Assembly: GCA_963556145.1 (NCBI GenBank)
Contig: OY744471.1
Coordinates: 3,341,590-3,405,589, forward strand
Length of the DNA: 64,000 nt
Direction of reading: 5' to 3'
Source: Hygrocybe punicea
Taxonomy: Eukaryota; Basidiomycota; Agaricomycetes; Agaricales; Hygrophoraceae
The translations under genes were made by a program, and so were the position numbers. The stretch's first letter is position 1, and every line of letters begins with the position of its first letter. A model generated the notes under the pieces. The model ran no database searches and was not told the DNA's origin. It worked only from the letters and a program-made list of their open reading frames with translations. This document shows, in pieces, positions 32,626 to 46,093 of the stretch.

Positions 32626-35600
32626 ATGGCCCTTCCTCCACGTCGAAACTGCCTACAATGCTCAGGGATTTGTGCTGAATTTGTGCCCGTCGATGCAACT
32701 GTATGCTTTTGATATCATTTTCAATCATTGCGCTTACCATGTCAACCAGGATGTTCGTCAAGAAAGTGAATGTTATTGCGGGCATTATTACAGTTTACAC
32801 ACCCACCCTGTGGAGCCTGAGTTGCCTGCCAAGGGAGGATGTCGGCAAACATCCTGTTCTGCTTTTCACGCGGTGAGATTCCTCACACTCGTTTCTGATG
32901 CATCCGCTGAAAAATTATACAGACTAGTCAACCAACCCTTCCTCGTACTCCATGTGTATGTGGTCAGCTGTGGTTGACACATGAAACGTAACTACCTTCA
33001 GGTCATTCACAACTCATGCACTCATGACTGATCTCGTGTGATAATCAGGTTGACATCAAATTTGCTGCCGGCCAGCTCACACCCAAGCAACTTTGCACCA
33101 ATTCCTCCACCGCCTCCATTTGCAACAATGTCTACTCCTGTAGCTCAGTGGACACCTTCACAGCCTCCACTCTCTGGTTCTGTCAATGACCGGAGAGTTG
33201 CAGCTTACCAGTCGCATCGCCAGCAAGTTCCAACTCGAGCTCTACCAGATTTCAGTTCTCGCCCCTCAAATTCAACACGTATTACTCAGCGCCGACCTCG
33301 TCATGCATTTCCTGCTACTGTTGCATCAAATTCCACAGCCTCAAGTTCATCTGTTCAAATAGTTTATTTCGATGTTTTATTGTATCCGTATCCTGTGAGT
33401 CAGCCGTATACCAACTATATTAGATTCAGAACATGTAACATTAGCATGTTCAGCTTGCTAATGGCGTAGCATTCCATCCCGAAGACTGTCCACCAACGCC
33501 CCGTATTTTCAATGCAACAACGAAGTTAACTCTGCAAATCCAGCACTTTCAAGCATGTAATCTCTTTTTTAATATTCAGTATAGCGGTTCACCTGACGAT
33601 AACATCACTGCTCACCTGAATCGTGAAATTATTTCCCATTGTTCCGACAATCACATTGCGCTTCCTCCGTATCCTGCTGTCCTTGCTGCAACAAATGGTT
33701 TGGTAGACAACCTGGTAGATCAAGAGAACTTCCAGAGGCTGACCTGGAGTCTGGCTTCGGTTGGATACAGCATCAACCCGCGAGGGTTGGGACCATATCA
33801 GAAACTCAGTCCAGCCAGTTTGCATTACAACGAAATGACGCTCGGTTATCTTTCTTCAAATTCATTTCGGAAAGTCAAGAACCCGCTGCAGGATAGGCCA
33901 CTGCTTATAATTTGTGCGCCAGTTTCATCGGATTGTCATTTCCTTATAAACATTGCATTTGCATAGATCCGGCCTTTGGGATAGTTCAAGGTCCCATTGA
34001 ACCGTTGCTCGCACAACCACATCCTTGCTTTGCCTCACAAGCAGTACATGGATTCCTGACAAATTCCATTAATGAATTAACTGAAAGCGAACCACCCTCC
34101 TGCTTCGAGTCCTGTCCTAGCGCTTCATCCAACACAAATGGCTCGACGGGTGAACCTGTGCATCCTCCTCTCCTGGGGTCATCGTTTGTGCCGCATACCA
34201 ATGCTTCTACTACCCCAATATCTTCCACTGCTGTTTCTGCTGACGCACCATTGTTGGCTTCTGTTTTGTCGTCTGCTGTACGGATATCTCCTGCTTCCTC
34301 TGCCAGTACTCTCGCTTCCGGTTCCACATCAGCATCGTCATCCAGTTTAAATACGCCAGCTTCATTTGTCGGTACTCTGGCTTCTGATTCTGAACAGAAC
34401 TCACCAGGATTTCACATTTCTCCCCGCTTCCTAAACCAAGAAGTTCTGTTCTTCCCTGACACGCCTTCTCCACCACCGGATGTGCCTTTATCTCCTGTGT
34501 CAGGCCACCTTGATCTGCAGTCCCTTCCAGATGCCTGGCACCCCTCATTTTCATCCTGGCAGACTGATCTCGAATGCCGTATTGATCTGTTGGATGAAAT
34601 GGACCATCAGTTTTTCTTGAAGGCTCATGATATTGACTCGGCAGCACAGGGCCTTCTCGAATTAGTTGTTGCACTGTATTCTGGTCATCAGAACCTGACC
34701 CGTGAGCGTCGGGTTGAATTGGGGGTCAAGACTATGAACAATTCTTCCATCGCTTCTATGTTTTTCAAAAGCAATGTCACCTTCCACGTGTGAGTTTTTT
34801 GATCCTGAGTTTGCAATTCTGCGCATTCTTACTGTTTTCAGGGGTGAAGGAACTGGTGATGGAGTAGTTCGATCTGTGCTCGAGGCAGCAATTCAGAAGA
34901 TGACCATGGACACCAGGTTTTGGCGCTGTACACTGGATGAGGGGTACTACACGTTGGCGCCAAGATTGGACTCTACCCCACAGCGCCGAATCCAGATCAA
35001 GTCTTTCGCAACCCTCATTATGATAGCTATTTTCCATGGCATAAGCCCCGATCCAATTTCGCCATTTCTTCTTTCCAGCATCCTTCAGGGTAATCACGTA
35101 CTGGAAGATCAGCAATTCATCGCAGCCGTGGCTCCTTTAACTGCAAGAATGTTTTCAGATTGGCCCACCGACAACTCACCTGTACCGGCCACAAGCACAA
35201 ACCTGTCTTTGTTGGCAAACCTGAACATTGAGGTATTTGTTGAGAACGATGTGCTTTGTTTGAAACTTCTGACACCAGTATTGCTAGTACCAGGATGTCT
35301 CCGACTTTGAGGCCTCTCAGTTGCAGGCTCTCCGGTCACTTGTTTTCCATGATACTCTTGTTGGGAAACTGGAGGCTACTGAAGTTGCGGCATTCAATGA
35401 AGGACTGTTCGTCAAGATATCTGACAGTATTCCTGATGCATCCGCAGTACGTTCTATATCTTAACATTTTGATAATCGTCTGACGTGCATCATTCAGGCA
35501 TTTAGAATGTCATCCGGAAGATTTCTGATGAAACAACTGTATTGTCGTCGTATCACGGAACCCAATCAAGTCCTGGAGCGGGTCATTTTCCCTCATATAG

Positions 35601-36251
35601 CTGACAATGCGTTTCTTCCCATTTTACATGCCGGCACACCAGAACTTGAAGAAAATGTACCTTATGATGGTCTTCGTCTACGCCTTTTGGCCGAGCGGTT
35701 CAAGAAACATTTCCAGCGCTATCTACATGGTTGTGGCCATCTTGACCTACCGGTCTATAACAGTCTGATCAACCAAGAACTACGAGGAGAGGCTAAGAAG
35801 GATCCTGGATTCCGGGCTCGTCAGTTTGCATCGCTCATGAGTGGATCCATTTTTCTGGCTTTACCTGCACGCGATATGGAGGTGTGTTGGTTATGGTGAA
35901 TCATTGATGATTTCTATGACTCTTTATCTTCAGATCCGGTTTGTCAGGCGGTTTGCAAACAACCACACGAGGCCTGCTGATGCTCCAGCAGACTGGAAGG
36001 CAAGCAAGCCTTGTTACGTTTGTGACAACGCTGACAGCCAGTGATAACAGATCCCAGCGCAACCATTATGGTTCCATAGCTGCTTCTATTATGCGGATCT
36101 CCCAGTCACGCTTGGTCTGGTGGACATCCTCAATGCTCCTGTGCCTGACGAACCAACTGCCGTTTCTGATTTCGACAGTTGGATTCATCAAGGCATATTC
36201 CCCATTGCACAGATCCTCGAGAGCGGTTCAGAGACTTTCAACAAAGTGTAG
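32626..36251 (+). CDS. HECT-like domain protein with N-terminal Cys/His cluster
   Basis: Multi-exon gene of unresolved structure. The first exon starts MALPPRRNCLQCSG. A Cys/His-rich segment follows (CYCGHYYSLHTHP, GGCRQTSCSAFH), resembling a small zinc-binding module. A Ser/Thr/Pro-rich middle comes next, including at 34090-34440 a low-complexity Ser/Thr stretch. The C-terminal third, from about 34830, has the general pattern of a HECT lobe: SFATLIMIAIFHGISPDPIS, SSGRFLMKQLYCRRI, FANNHTRPADAP, then a segment where WFHSCFYYADLP would sit at the usual end of a HECT fold, and a stop at 36249. The expected catalytic Cys would be the Cys in SCFYYADLP (inference). Frames near 35480-36090 need splicing or carry a shift. 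If HECT, it would be an E3 ubiquitin ligase, possibly carried by the transposon. Confidence 0.5.
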
Positions 36252-36649
36252 ATGCCAATATTGTATTTTGTCAGTTAACTCTGATTTTACTAGATTTCTT
36301 TTACTGACTGGTTCTATGGTGCTAGTAAACCTGCCGAGCACATTCACACACCCGTAATGCATCATGTACCAATCATCAGCAAACCCTACAGAACTGTGTA
36401 GCGCTGCATCCACATCCGAGTCCTACACCCTTCAAAACACTGTATCCGACATTCTCTGACTGCGTTCGACCACCATACCCCCACCAATCACATACCATGT
36501 CCTTCACACTCACTGCATCACAACTACTGTTTCTATAGCGTTCACTCGTACATGCACCTCCTTCACAGAACCCGTATCACTGATCATTGACCTGTATGTA
36601 TGTACAACAACCTAGACTTGTAAACATGCGAGCGGCAAGTAAGTTTTCA
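36252..36649. other. Spacer holding the breakpoint of the VID27 gene
   Basis: About 400 bases between the stop of the HECT-like gene and the altered stop of VID27. The sequence is CA-rich and has no open frame of interest. It was searched for inverted repeats matching 30540-30756 and none was convincing. Confidence 0.35.
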
Positions 36650-38568
36650 CTATGAAACGCCAACGAGGTGCTTCAAAAACGAGTGAAAGGGTCTTAATAT
36701 CCTTGTCACAATCTTGCCGCGCTCGATATCCATGTTGTAGAGTGAATGAGGAGCGGTAGGATTCATCAGGACCATCTTGGAGTCTCGATCGTGCAGCATG
36801 ACCTTCAATTCCTGGAGTTATGCCTTGTGGACGAGTGAGAAGACCAAAAAATACAAACATGATCTGGCTTGAACTCGATTCCTTTCGGCGTAGCAATCTT
36901 GCTGATGGTGACATAATATTTGACTTCATTGTCGCCGGAATGCCTGAACACCCCTATGTTACTCCCGCGCACGACGTATGAACGATCACCTTTGTATCCG
37001 ACCGCAAGCTGGGAATTACGGTCGCCTTCCGGGAGTGGAGGAACGTCTTCGTCCACGTCTTCTTCATCTTTTTCGTCCTCTTCATCCTATATCAACGATT
37101 ATGCTAAGAAAATATGTACTGGAGGCCTACCGTCGTCGAGATATAACTCCGCTTGCACTGTCTCGTCATCCTCCTCCTCGCCTTCAACATCACGCATCTC
37201 AACATCTTCGTTCGAGCTACGAACATAATCTTGCTCTTCTCTCTGTGCAAGTTTAATTCAGCATCGCTAGCGAGCGATTCCCCCGAACGTTTGCTCACTT
37301 TCATCTTCTCCCACGAAATCTGATGCAAACTTTCCCATAAAGCTTGGGTGTACGCACTCAGAAACGCTGAATACGGTTCCTCTCCGAAGAATCTGAGGCA
37401 CCAACTGCTTTGCTTGCCGTTATCGGTGAGATGGTTCCAGGTGAAGGACTTCATGTTGTTTGCCCACCGCTGGTTCATCGCGGGTGAGATCTTGTGAGCC
37501 AGTAGAGTCCCATCTTCACTGGACACCATCAACCAATATTCGAACCCAGAACCGGTCCGCCGTATAATCTCGGCCGTGTAATGGTCTCTTGCATTCTCCC
37601 CTAGCTCTTCGTCTGGCTTCAGGAATTTCTGCAAGTCCAGATCCCACCGGTAGAGCTCGACATGTTGAGCGAACAAAACGGTCGAGGAACTGAATAGATT
37701 CTCTGTGAAGCTCTTCACGGGCCTTGCTGTAAATAAAAAAAGTCGTAAGAAACGATCTGCGGAGTAGAAAGGAAGTTGACGTACTCGGAGAAGAAACAGC
37801 AGTCTGTTTGCGGTTGGGGGGTTTCCGCTGCGGAGTAGATTTCTCGATATTCGGGGGTCTGTGATAGTTGAGATTAATATGACGAAATCGCTATGAAGAC
37901 CGACCGCCAGATGAACTCTTCAATATCTTTATCCTGAGTAGCACTTGCACTCCTCTTGTATTTGCGCTCGTACATTGCCCGGTACATACACGTCTCGAAG
38001 AACGCGCGTGTGGGCCCGTTGGTTCCAGAAGCAACGAATTCATAGAATTCATCAACATCGCCCTCGAGATCGCGCCAGACGAGGGTAGGTTCGCCATCTG
38101 TTTCACCTGTGCGAAATTCCAATTCTTCGCTGATAAGAAACACCCTTTCTTCGTCGGCTGCAGCAGAACATTTTAAGATAAAGATGCTCCAACGAGAACT
38201 TGCGAAGGAAGGCCACGAACTTTCGTCCTCGTCCTCTAATAGCTCCTGGTCCCCATCTTCGTACACTCTGGTTATGACAAGCTGAAAATTGTGCTCGACA
38301 GCGGGAAAACGACGGATGGTCGCCATTGCTTCATTATATCTGAATAGCTATGTGAGGACAAAGGTTTCGGTGTAAAGATGGGACGTACATGCACTCCCTA
38401 GAGGAGCGAATGTTTTCCGGTCGGACAAGGTGTAGTTGCCCGGTAGATATCTTTACCACTTCCGCGGCATTTGGATCCTCTGGCGATATATTATGTGAGT
38501 TGTGTCTTCAAAATGAGTTCGCAACCAGTCTCACGCCAAACTTTCCCGATCACTGCGTGAATATCCAT
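36650..38568 (-). pseudogene. VID27: VID27 family protein, C-terminal propeller missing
   Basis: VID27 proteins have an N-terminal domain, a PH-like domain and a long C-terminal WD-like propeller, and are linked to vacuolar import and degradation. Here the N-terminal part is well preserved: exon 1 at 38568-38535 (MDIHAVIGKVW), exon 2 at 38479-38389 (VVKISTGQLHLVRP), exon 3 from 38339 (MATIRRFP, EFYEFVASGTNGPTRAFFET), then the PH-like part (WCLRFFGEEPYSAFLSAY) and the start of the C-terminal part (AVGYKGDRSYVVRGSNIGVF, LMNPTAPHSLYNMDIERGKI). A 57-base intron keeps KMK joined to REEQDYV. Family similarity ends at about 36708, right after GKIV, and a foreign 19-codon tail runs to a stop at 36650. 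The several hundred residues that normally follow are not in this window. I call it a truncated gene; it might still make a shortened protein. Confidence 0.82.
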
Positions 38569-38639
38569 GAGACAACAAGTATTGGTGGTAGCAAAGGCAA
38601 GTGTCAACAATAATATATTCAGAGTATTAATAATAATTA

Positions 38640-38870
38640 AATATTTATTTGTCTCTGGAGTGTGAAATCACGGCTTGGAGTGTACGAAGTGGAAAGGGCA
38701 AGTGTTCAAAGTGAAAGTGGAGTGTGCAAAGTGAAAGCACAAGCGTACGAAGTAAAGAAGGAAGAGTGCGAAGCAAAACAGAAGTGTAAGAAGTTAAGGT
38801 GAAGTCGTGTGAATTGAATCTGTTGGAGTGCAAATGGAGTTGGTGTCGTGCAAAGATAATTGATGGTGTT
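38640..38870. repeat. Degenerate short tandem repeat around GTG(Y)RAAGT
   Basis: The stretch is built from loose copies of about 12-18 bases such as GTGTACGAAGTGGAAAG, GTGTTCAAAGTGAAAG, GTGCAAAGTGAAAGC and GTACGAAGTAAAG. It lies upstream of the VID27 start and is not coding. Confidence 0.6.
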
Positions 38871-38929
38871 TAAAGTTTATTCAGCAATTTCAAGGATAAT
38901 CATTTTGTCCAACAAGGCCCCTCATACAG

Positions 38930-39720
38930 TTGGTACCATATTACGAAGTGAATGTCTCCTCGTGGACTACCAATGAGGGAAACCCTTCTTCATTCGGGAC
39001 CCGTGACAAACTCGTACCTTAAGTGGTCGCGAATTTTGCAAATAACGGGGTTGGCATTGATTGGTCGGATGTCGGATCCCCTTGTCGAGTGACTGGTTTG
39101 GGGTCAGCGGCCATTTTCTTGCGTAGGAATGCCGCCATTGGAAGTAAATCCGTAGCTTTTAGGACGGGTCCTAGACATAAAACTGAGCCATAATGTAAGA
39201 TGCCGAGTTGCCGAGCCGAAGTGCTGGTGCATCAAGGGTCCATGAGTGATCGGTCAACGTTTTCAAACTTTAGTCTGAAGAGGGGGGTCGACCCCCCCAT
39301 CCAGACTAAAAATCCGTTCCAAACCAGATTTTTGAGCTCAGACGTCCGTTTTTGGCCAGGGTAGGTCCCAATTTGGCCAGGCTATCTCCCGGCAATTTTT
39401 CTGCATGCATGTCGATGTCCCCCACCTGAGCCGCATCCTCCCTTAGACCTCAAACAGGTACAGGTGCCATCACGCACTTTGCCTGTTATGACTGCTCTCA
39501 TTTACGGCTTCTCTGCTAGCCCTCCAGAGGCCATATAAACAGCCCCCATCTGACTCATTCCCTCTCTCTCTCATTGTCTCATTCATCATTTGCTCTAGTA
39601 TCTGTCACCGGCATGTCTTCATCAGCCCAAGGAGTAGGAATGCACCATCAACATGAGGAGGATGGTGCTTGCTGTCATCGTACATTATTGTAGGTAGGTA
39701 TAACTAGGGTAACAATAATG
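38930..39720. mobile_element. Possible LTR-like or non-autonomous element remnant
   Basis: No gene is seen. The segment has promoter-like features in LTR style: a TATA-like box CCATATAAACAGCCCCC at about 39531, followed by a CTCTCTCTCTCATTGTCTC tract at 39560-39580. There is also a short perfect inverted repeat GGGGGTCGACCCCCC at 39283-39297. Its left part shares a motif starting GTTGGTACCATA with 41672. Matching LTR copies or target duplications were not found, so the call is weak. Confidence 0.3.
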
Positions 39721-39935
39721 CTAGAAATCGGCCTGCGGTTTAGGCTGTTGCATTAACCCAAGTCCAGTTGTGTTATTAAAACCCAGAAAGGGTCGTATCT
39801 AGGTCATGGTTTCGGATTTGGGCTGTGGATTTACTTCCATTGCAATTAAAGCTCGAGCTCAGTGGAATAAATACAATAATCCTTGCCAAAAACCAGGTAC
39901 AGTGATGAACATGTATTTACAGAAGCGACTCGGAA

Positions 39936-40910
39936 TCACCCCTGACGGAATTTTTGAACAAAGACGTCTCGGAGCCTTGATGGGCCGGGCAACCCAGACG
40001 CCAAAATTGCAGCACCCGCGCTCGTTACAGCAGTTCCGGTCAACCCTGCAGCGGCTGCGCCGCCCATCGCAGCGCTCTGACAGAGCGCAAACAGACTGCC
40101 TGCCTCTACGGCTCCAATTGCTGACTGCCATCCCGCAGCCACCGATCCAGCTACGGGACCTACAGCGCTAAATCCGACAGCGCCGAGAATAGGAACGGTG
40201 ACGAGGGCGGCGATGCTGACGACTGCACCAGTTACTTGGAGTCCGAAGCGGACGGGGTTGTCGCGCACGTATCGCTCGAATTTGTTGAGGGCGATGTAGC
40301 GTCCAAATTCGGCGCTCCAGCAGGCATACAGCAGCGGGTGCAGGTCAATGTCCTCCACGTCCCTTGGAAACTTGGCTCTGCGGTAACGAGCCTGGATTTC
40401 CAAGTCGGTCAAGTTTTCATATTGGAATAGTGTGTGGCCGCTGAGAACTTCGTATAGAATCGTCCCCAAGGCAAATTTCTCTGCTCTCCAGATTCGTTCT
40501 CGCAGCGGGAGGTCCTCTATGGTGGAAGGTGGGATACGGTAAGGAGCAGGATACATGGTTGCCTCATTCTCGGCAAGCTTCTCTTGCACGGCTCTGGCCT
40601 GGACCGTTCCATCTGTGTGCAGAATGAGGTCTATCGGGCGAATATTCGTAGCACTCCCGGCGGTGAAGTGGACGAATTTGATGATGTTGAGAACCCAACA
40701 TTCGCGAATTAACTGGGGAATGTTGGAGACGTTTGCGTTTGAGACAGGCAGCAAAGCTCCGTTCATTTCCACTCGAACGCGACAGGGAACTTCATTGTTG
40801 GCGATAGCCATCTGCGTGGTGACAACGGGGATAGGGTTTAAAATTTGAATCAAGTCATCTACTGCGAGCCGTCGCAGGACTTGGTCGAATGGGTCTTTGG
40901 CTGGCGCCAT
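39936..40910 (-). CDS. Pseudokinase remnant fused to IFI6/ISG12-like hydrophobic domain
   Basis: Single-exon protein of 324 residues. Residues about 90-215 look like the C-lobe of a protein kinase: RPIDLILHTDGTVQAR sits where the catalytic and DFG regions should be but lacks HRD and DFG; then FALGTILYEVLSGHTLFQ and LHPLLYACWSAEFGRY. From about residue 225 there is a hydrophobic Gly/Ala-rich stretch, VTVPILGAVGFSAVGPVAGS followed by AAGWQSAIGAVEAGSLFALC, which has the pattern of the interferon-induced 6-16/ISG12 family (PF06140), usually in mitochondrial or ER membranes. The combination suggests a membrane-anchored, catalytically dead kinase-like sensor or regulator; that role is inference. 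The frame is intact from ATG at 40910. Neighbours are repeats, not operon-like partners. Confidence 0.72.
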   Translation of the reverse strand: MAPAKDPFDQVLRRLAVDDLIQILNPIPVVTTQMAIANNEVPCRVRVEMNGALLPVSNANVSNIPQLIRECWVLNIIKFVHFTAGSATNIRPIDLILHTDGTVQARAVQEKLAENEATMYPAPYRIPPSTIEDLPLRERIWRAEKFALGTILYEVLSGHTLFQYENLTDLEIQARYRRAKFPRDVEDIDLHPLLYACWSAEFGRYIALNKFERYVRDNPVRFGLQVTGAVVSIAALVTVPILGAVGFSAVGPVAGSVAAGWQSAIGAVEAGSLFALCQSAAMGGAAAAGLTGTAVTSAGAAILASGLPGPSRLRDVFVQKFRQG

Positions 40911-41039
40911 GCTAATGAATGTTGATCAAAGACAATAAATATGAAAAACTAAAGGAAGACCAACTGGTAACTTGTAAGTTTAGGATGAGAGTTGGGTTGT
41001 AGGAGGTGGTGGACGCCACACGCCACACTTATGCTGTTC

Positions 41040-41170
41040 CGGCCCGGCCTCAGGCCGTGAGCCCGGTCAGGCCGAGCCCAAATATGCCGGGGTCCAAGTA
41101 TCGGCCTGAGACGGCTTTTGGCCTGGCCTGAGAGTTATCAGAAAGCCAAAGCCAAGGCGTCGGGCCTAAG
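41040..41170. repeat. GC-rich palindromic tract
   Basis: Made of short inverted and direct copies of GGCCCGGCCT, CAGGCCG and GGCCTGGCCTGAG. It can fold into local hairpins. It is probably the end of a small non-autonomous element; no partner was found. Confidence 0.4.
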
Positions 41171-42999
41171 TATCTGGTACCGTGATAGGAACGAGAATGT
41201 TGTTGGGGTGGCGGGGACTCGCTGCCTGGTTGGGAGATGGTGTCCATGGTGGAGCGGAATGATTAGGGCGACGGCGAGGACGACGGCGAGGACGACGATG
41301 ACTAGCTGGAGAGTCACGGTGTGGGCGCTGCGGTCGATGAGCAAAAGGGCAAGACACCCCCAAAATATGATTTCAGAGGCTCACCCTTCGGCAACTTCAC
41401 CATTGGAACCTGGGACCAAATTTTCCACCCTTCTCACGGCTGTCAAGTCTTGCGTAGATATCCAAGGAGGCATTGACTGAAAAAGCAGTGGAAATCGATA
41501 TATCTGGTGATGAATTAGTTTAGAATACATGTTTCGTGGTACATAGACCAAATCTTGGCATCCGGCACTCACAGTAAGAAGGCCACCGATCGCGCGCCGT
41601 CGCTGTAGAAACTAAGCTGTCAGCTGCGATGTCTCGGTGTGCATCAAATTTGCATCAAACATAGTCGCTAGTTGGTACCATAATGAATCGAACGCTCTTA
41701 CGAAATGAATGTGAAGATCGAAAAAAGTCTCTTCGTGTGAAGACGGACTTACTGGGAATGGGAATGACAAGCAGGGAATGCGTCAGGAAGGAAGGTGACC
41801 GAATAGCCCTGACTGGAGACAAAGGGTGGTCGAAAACGTGTCAGTTTGAGCGTCATTTTGAGCGTCGCTTATAATAATATCGCGAGTAAGGTACCTGGGT
41901 TACGAACCTGAAGTCGCCGTCGCCCAGTTCCGACTAGAAATCCAGCTGGACATGGGAGTATAACGTAGGAGAACGTTATTGCGCTGACGCCTGCCATGGT
42001 TACAACGGGAGATCGGCGGTGTGATCGGTGGTGGTGTTTGTCGCTTGCTTACCTAATGCTGGTCTCAAACGAAAACACCACCAAGGGAAACAGACCAATT
42101 CTGAATGAGGTTCCTCGTCTGATGTTACACAAAGCTAGGGATGGGTCGATTACGCCAAGAGACCTTTGTCCAAACGCGACGGGCAGTGCAACAGTACCAA
42201 CAAGGAGCTCCTATAGTATCAAAAATCACGAAAAATAATAATCTCGACCGCTTTTCCGTTATGACCGCCACTACCGCTTCCCGCTTCCTACTCGATCGCC
42301 CCATAGACGAAAACTATCTCGACTTCCAACAATCCCGTGGCTGTCCTGGGCCTTCTATTACTCACCACATGAGTCAAAGTTCGACTCCCGTTACACAGGG
42401 TTGGAACCTGGCTCTCACGCGAGGTCGTGCTCGGGGTGAGTGAAGTGTACGACAACTAGCAAACGATTGCGGAGGAACAAGCCCGGCCTGATGAACAATA
42501 CGCTTTTGTGTGGGTCCGACGCCATGCCAGTTGCGAAACTGTGGGTACAGCAAATACCTCGCCGGCATGACAAGATAAGCATCCTTGCGCATTGTTCAAA
42601 GAGTCATTTGTGGACTGAAAATGGAATGCACTAGGAAACTATGGCTGTAGGGATCGCAGATGGCTGTCTCAGGCTTGTCACCAAGCACAACTGCCAACAA
42701 GTGAACGCTGCCGGTATTATGATCTCTGTCAGCCTGAGGTCTATTAACCTTATGTCCGTCTTGACCACTTTCACCTAGCGCTTGCATGAGTACATGTAAC
42801 ATGAGTTTGACATTTGTGCATCTAGATTCTAGAAAGAAAAGCAAATGGTTATGTTGTGTCAAGGCCCATCGGATCAAAATCAAACCCCAAAGCAGACGTT
42901 CTCTAGATCATTTCTAGGGATTCAAATTATTCAGCTTGAAGCTTATGAACAAGCACCAGATTGGCCATTCCGTCTATAATGAGAGAACATGCATGCAAA
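41171..42999. other. Intergenic and repeat-rich region, no supported gene
   Basis: A short minus-strand open frame (41344-41138) contains one possible membrane helix, VTLQLVIVVLAVVLAVALII, but has no second support. A second copy of the dispersed repeat seen at 28728 lies at 41595-41672. Open frames at 42141-42443 and 42596-42883 have no recognised domains. No tRNA-like cloverleaf was found. Confidence 0.4.
41595..41672. repeat. Dispersed repeat copy B
   Basis: Same orientation and near-identical core (AAACTAAGCTGTCA and GTGCATCAAATTTGCATC) as 28728-28806. It is followed by GTTGGTACCATA, also present at 38929, so several pieces of one repeat family occur in this part of the window. Confidence 0.6.
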
Positions 43000-45034
<2,035 letters not shown>

Positions 45035-45117
45035 GTCTGTACAGCTGTAGTACGTGACGTGACGCACCGCTGTCGTCACACGTCACGGTGGAGGAAAGTG
45101 CGGGAACTCATCTGGCA

Positions 45118-45933
45118 ATGGTTCACAGCGTATACCTCGCCGCGATATTGACGGTTCTGGCCAATATCAACACAGTTTCTGCAGCACTATACCCGACTTG
45201 GCCAATTTCAAGTACTGTTTACGGCGCAGGTCGTCAGGAATTCGTTACTTGGATGGATGACGGCCGCGACCCGCGCCTGTATAAACTGGGGAAGCTCAAC
45301 ATCAGCCTGTGTACCGCAAACGATGTGAGTTTTATTGGAATTGACAGTTGGCATGCAATTTGGAAGAACAGGACCTTGTACTCACACTCTCACAACATCC
45401 TCCAGGATTGTCTCGCAACTCTGGCGTATAATGTAAAGCCCCTCAGCAGATTCCATGCGGTTAATATCTCCTCAAGTCTACCACCCGGCGTGTCTAACTA
45501 GTACGTTCATCTGACTCACTTTCTATATTACTTCACTCTCGTGCCGAAAAAACGCAGCATGATTCGTTTCGCTTCCACGAACTCGACGGTGTACACATCT
45601 AATTTCGTCATCACCAGGCCTACTGGAACACCCGTCTTGACCCATGCTCCAGCCACACCTTCTGTGTCCCCTTCCGAAGATAGCAGTGCACACTCTCTGC
45701 TGACCCTTGTCCTCCCAAACGCAACGATTATATCACAACTTCCTGATATGACGACCCGCCAAATGGTAGCTGGGGCCACTGTCTACGCTGACGCTCTTCC
45801 AACCCGCAATCGCTTGCGAAATGGAGCCACCCGGAGCTCGGCACAGAGGGCGCACGTCGATCTAGAAAAGCCCAAGTTCAAACTAGTGTTCATTCTGTGG
45901 CCCGCCGTCGTTGGTATCTCGATGGCCCTGTGA
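45118..45933 (+). CDS. Secreted Kre9/Knh1-type N-terminal domain protein, likely GPI- or membrane-anchored
   Basis: Probably a cell-surface protein linked to beta-1,6-glucan or wall assembly, judged from family similarity only. Exons are 45118-45324, 45406-45500 and 45558-45933. A signal peptide (LAAILTVLANINTVSA) is followed by a Kre9/Knh1-like Ig fold: YPTWPISSTVYGAGRQEFVT, KLGKLNISLCTAND, SSSLPPGVSNYMIRFASTNS and VYTSNFVITRPTG. A Ser/Thr/Pro-rich linker follows, then a hydrophobic end (FKLVFILWPAVVGISMAL) consistent with a GPI signal or tail anchor. It is about 225 residues. It starts 84 bases from the divergent dihydrolipoyl dehydrogenase start codon, so the two genes share a very short promoter region. 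Confidence 0.82.
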
Positions 45934-46093
45934 TTCCCTCGTGCGGCGCTTGACCTGTCTTGGCTACTGTGTATCCCTACCACCACGACTACATGTATTC
46001 TACTCATTGTGTACACAATACGGCTGTGTATTTATTACAGAATTTATCACCAAATTCAAATTGATCTTGAACCTGCTGACGTAAGACGCGGAA

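Noticed and set aside
41138..41344. Small one-helix membrane protein on minus
   Set aside because: A single hydrophobic run in a CGTCGTCC-type repeat, with an alternative Arg/Pro frame equally open; no transcript or homology evidence.
42360..42400. Possible tRNA T-arm (AGTTCGACTCCC)
   Set aside because: The neighbouring bases do not pair as a T stem and no acceptor or anticodon arm could be formed.
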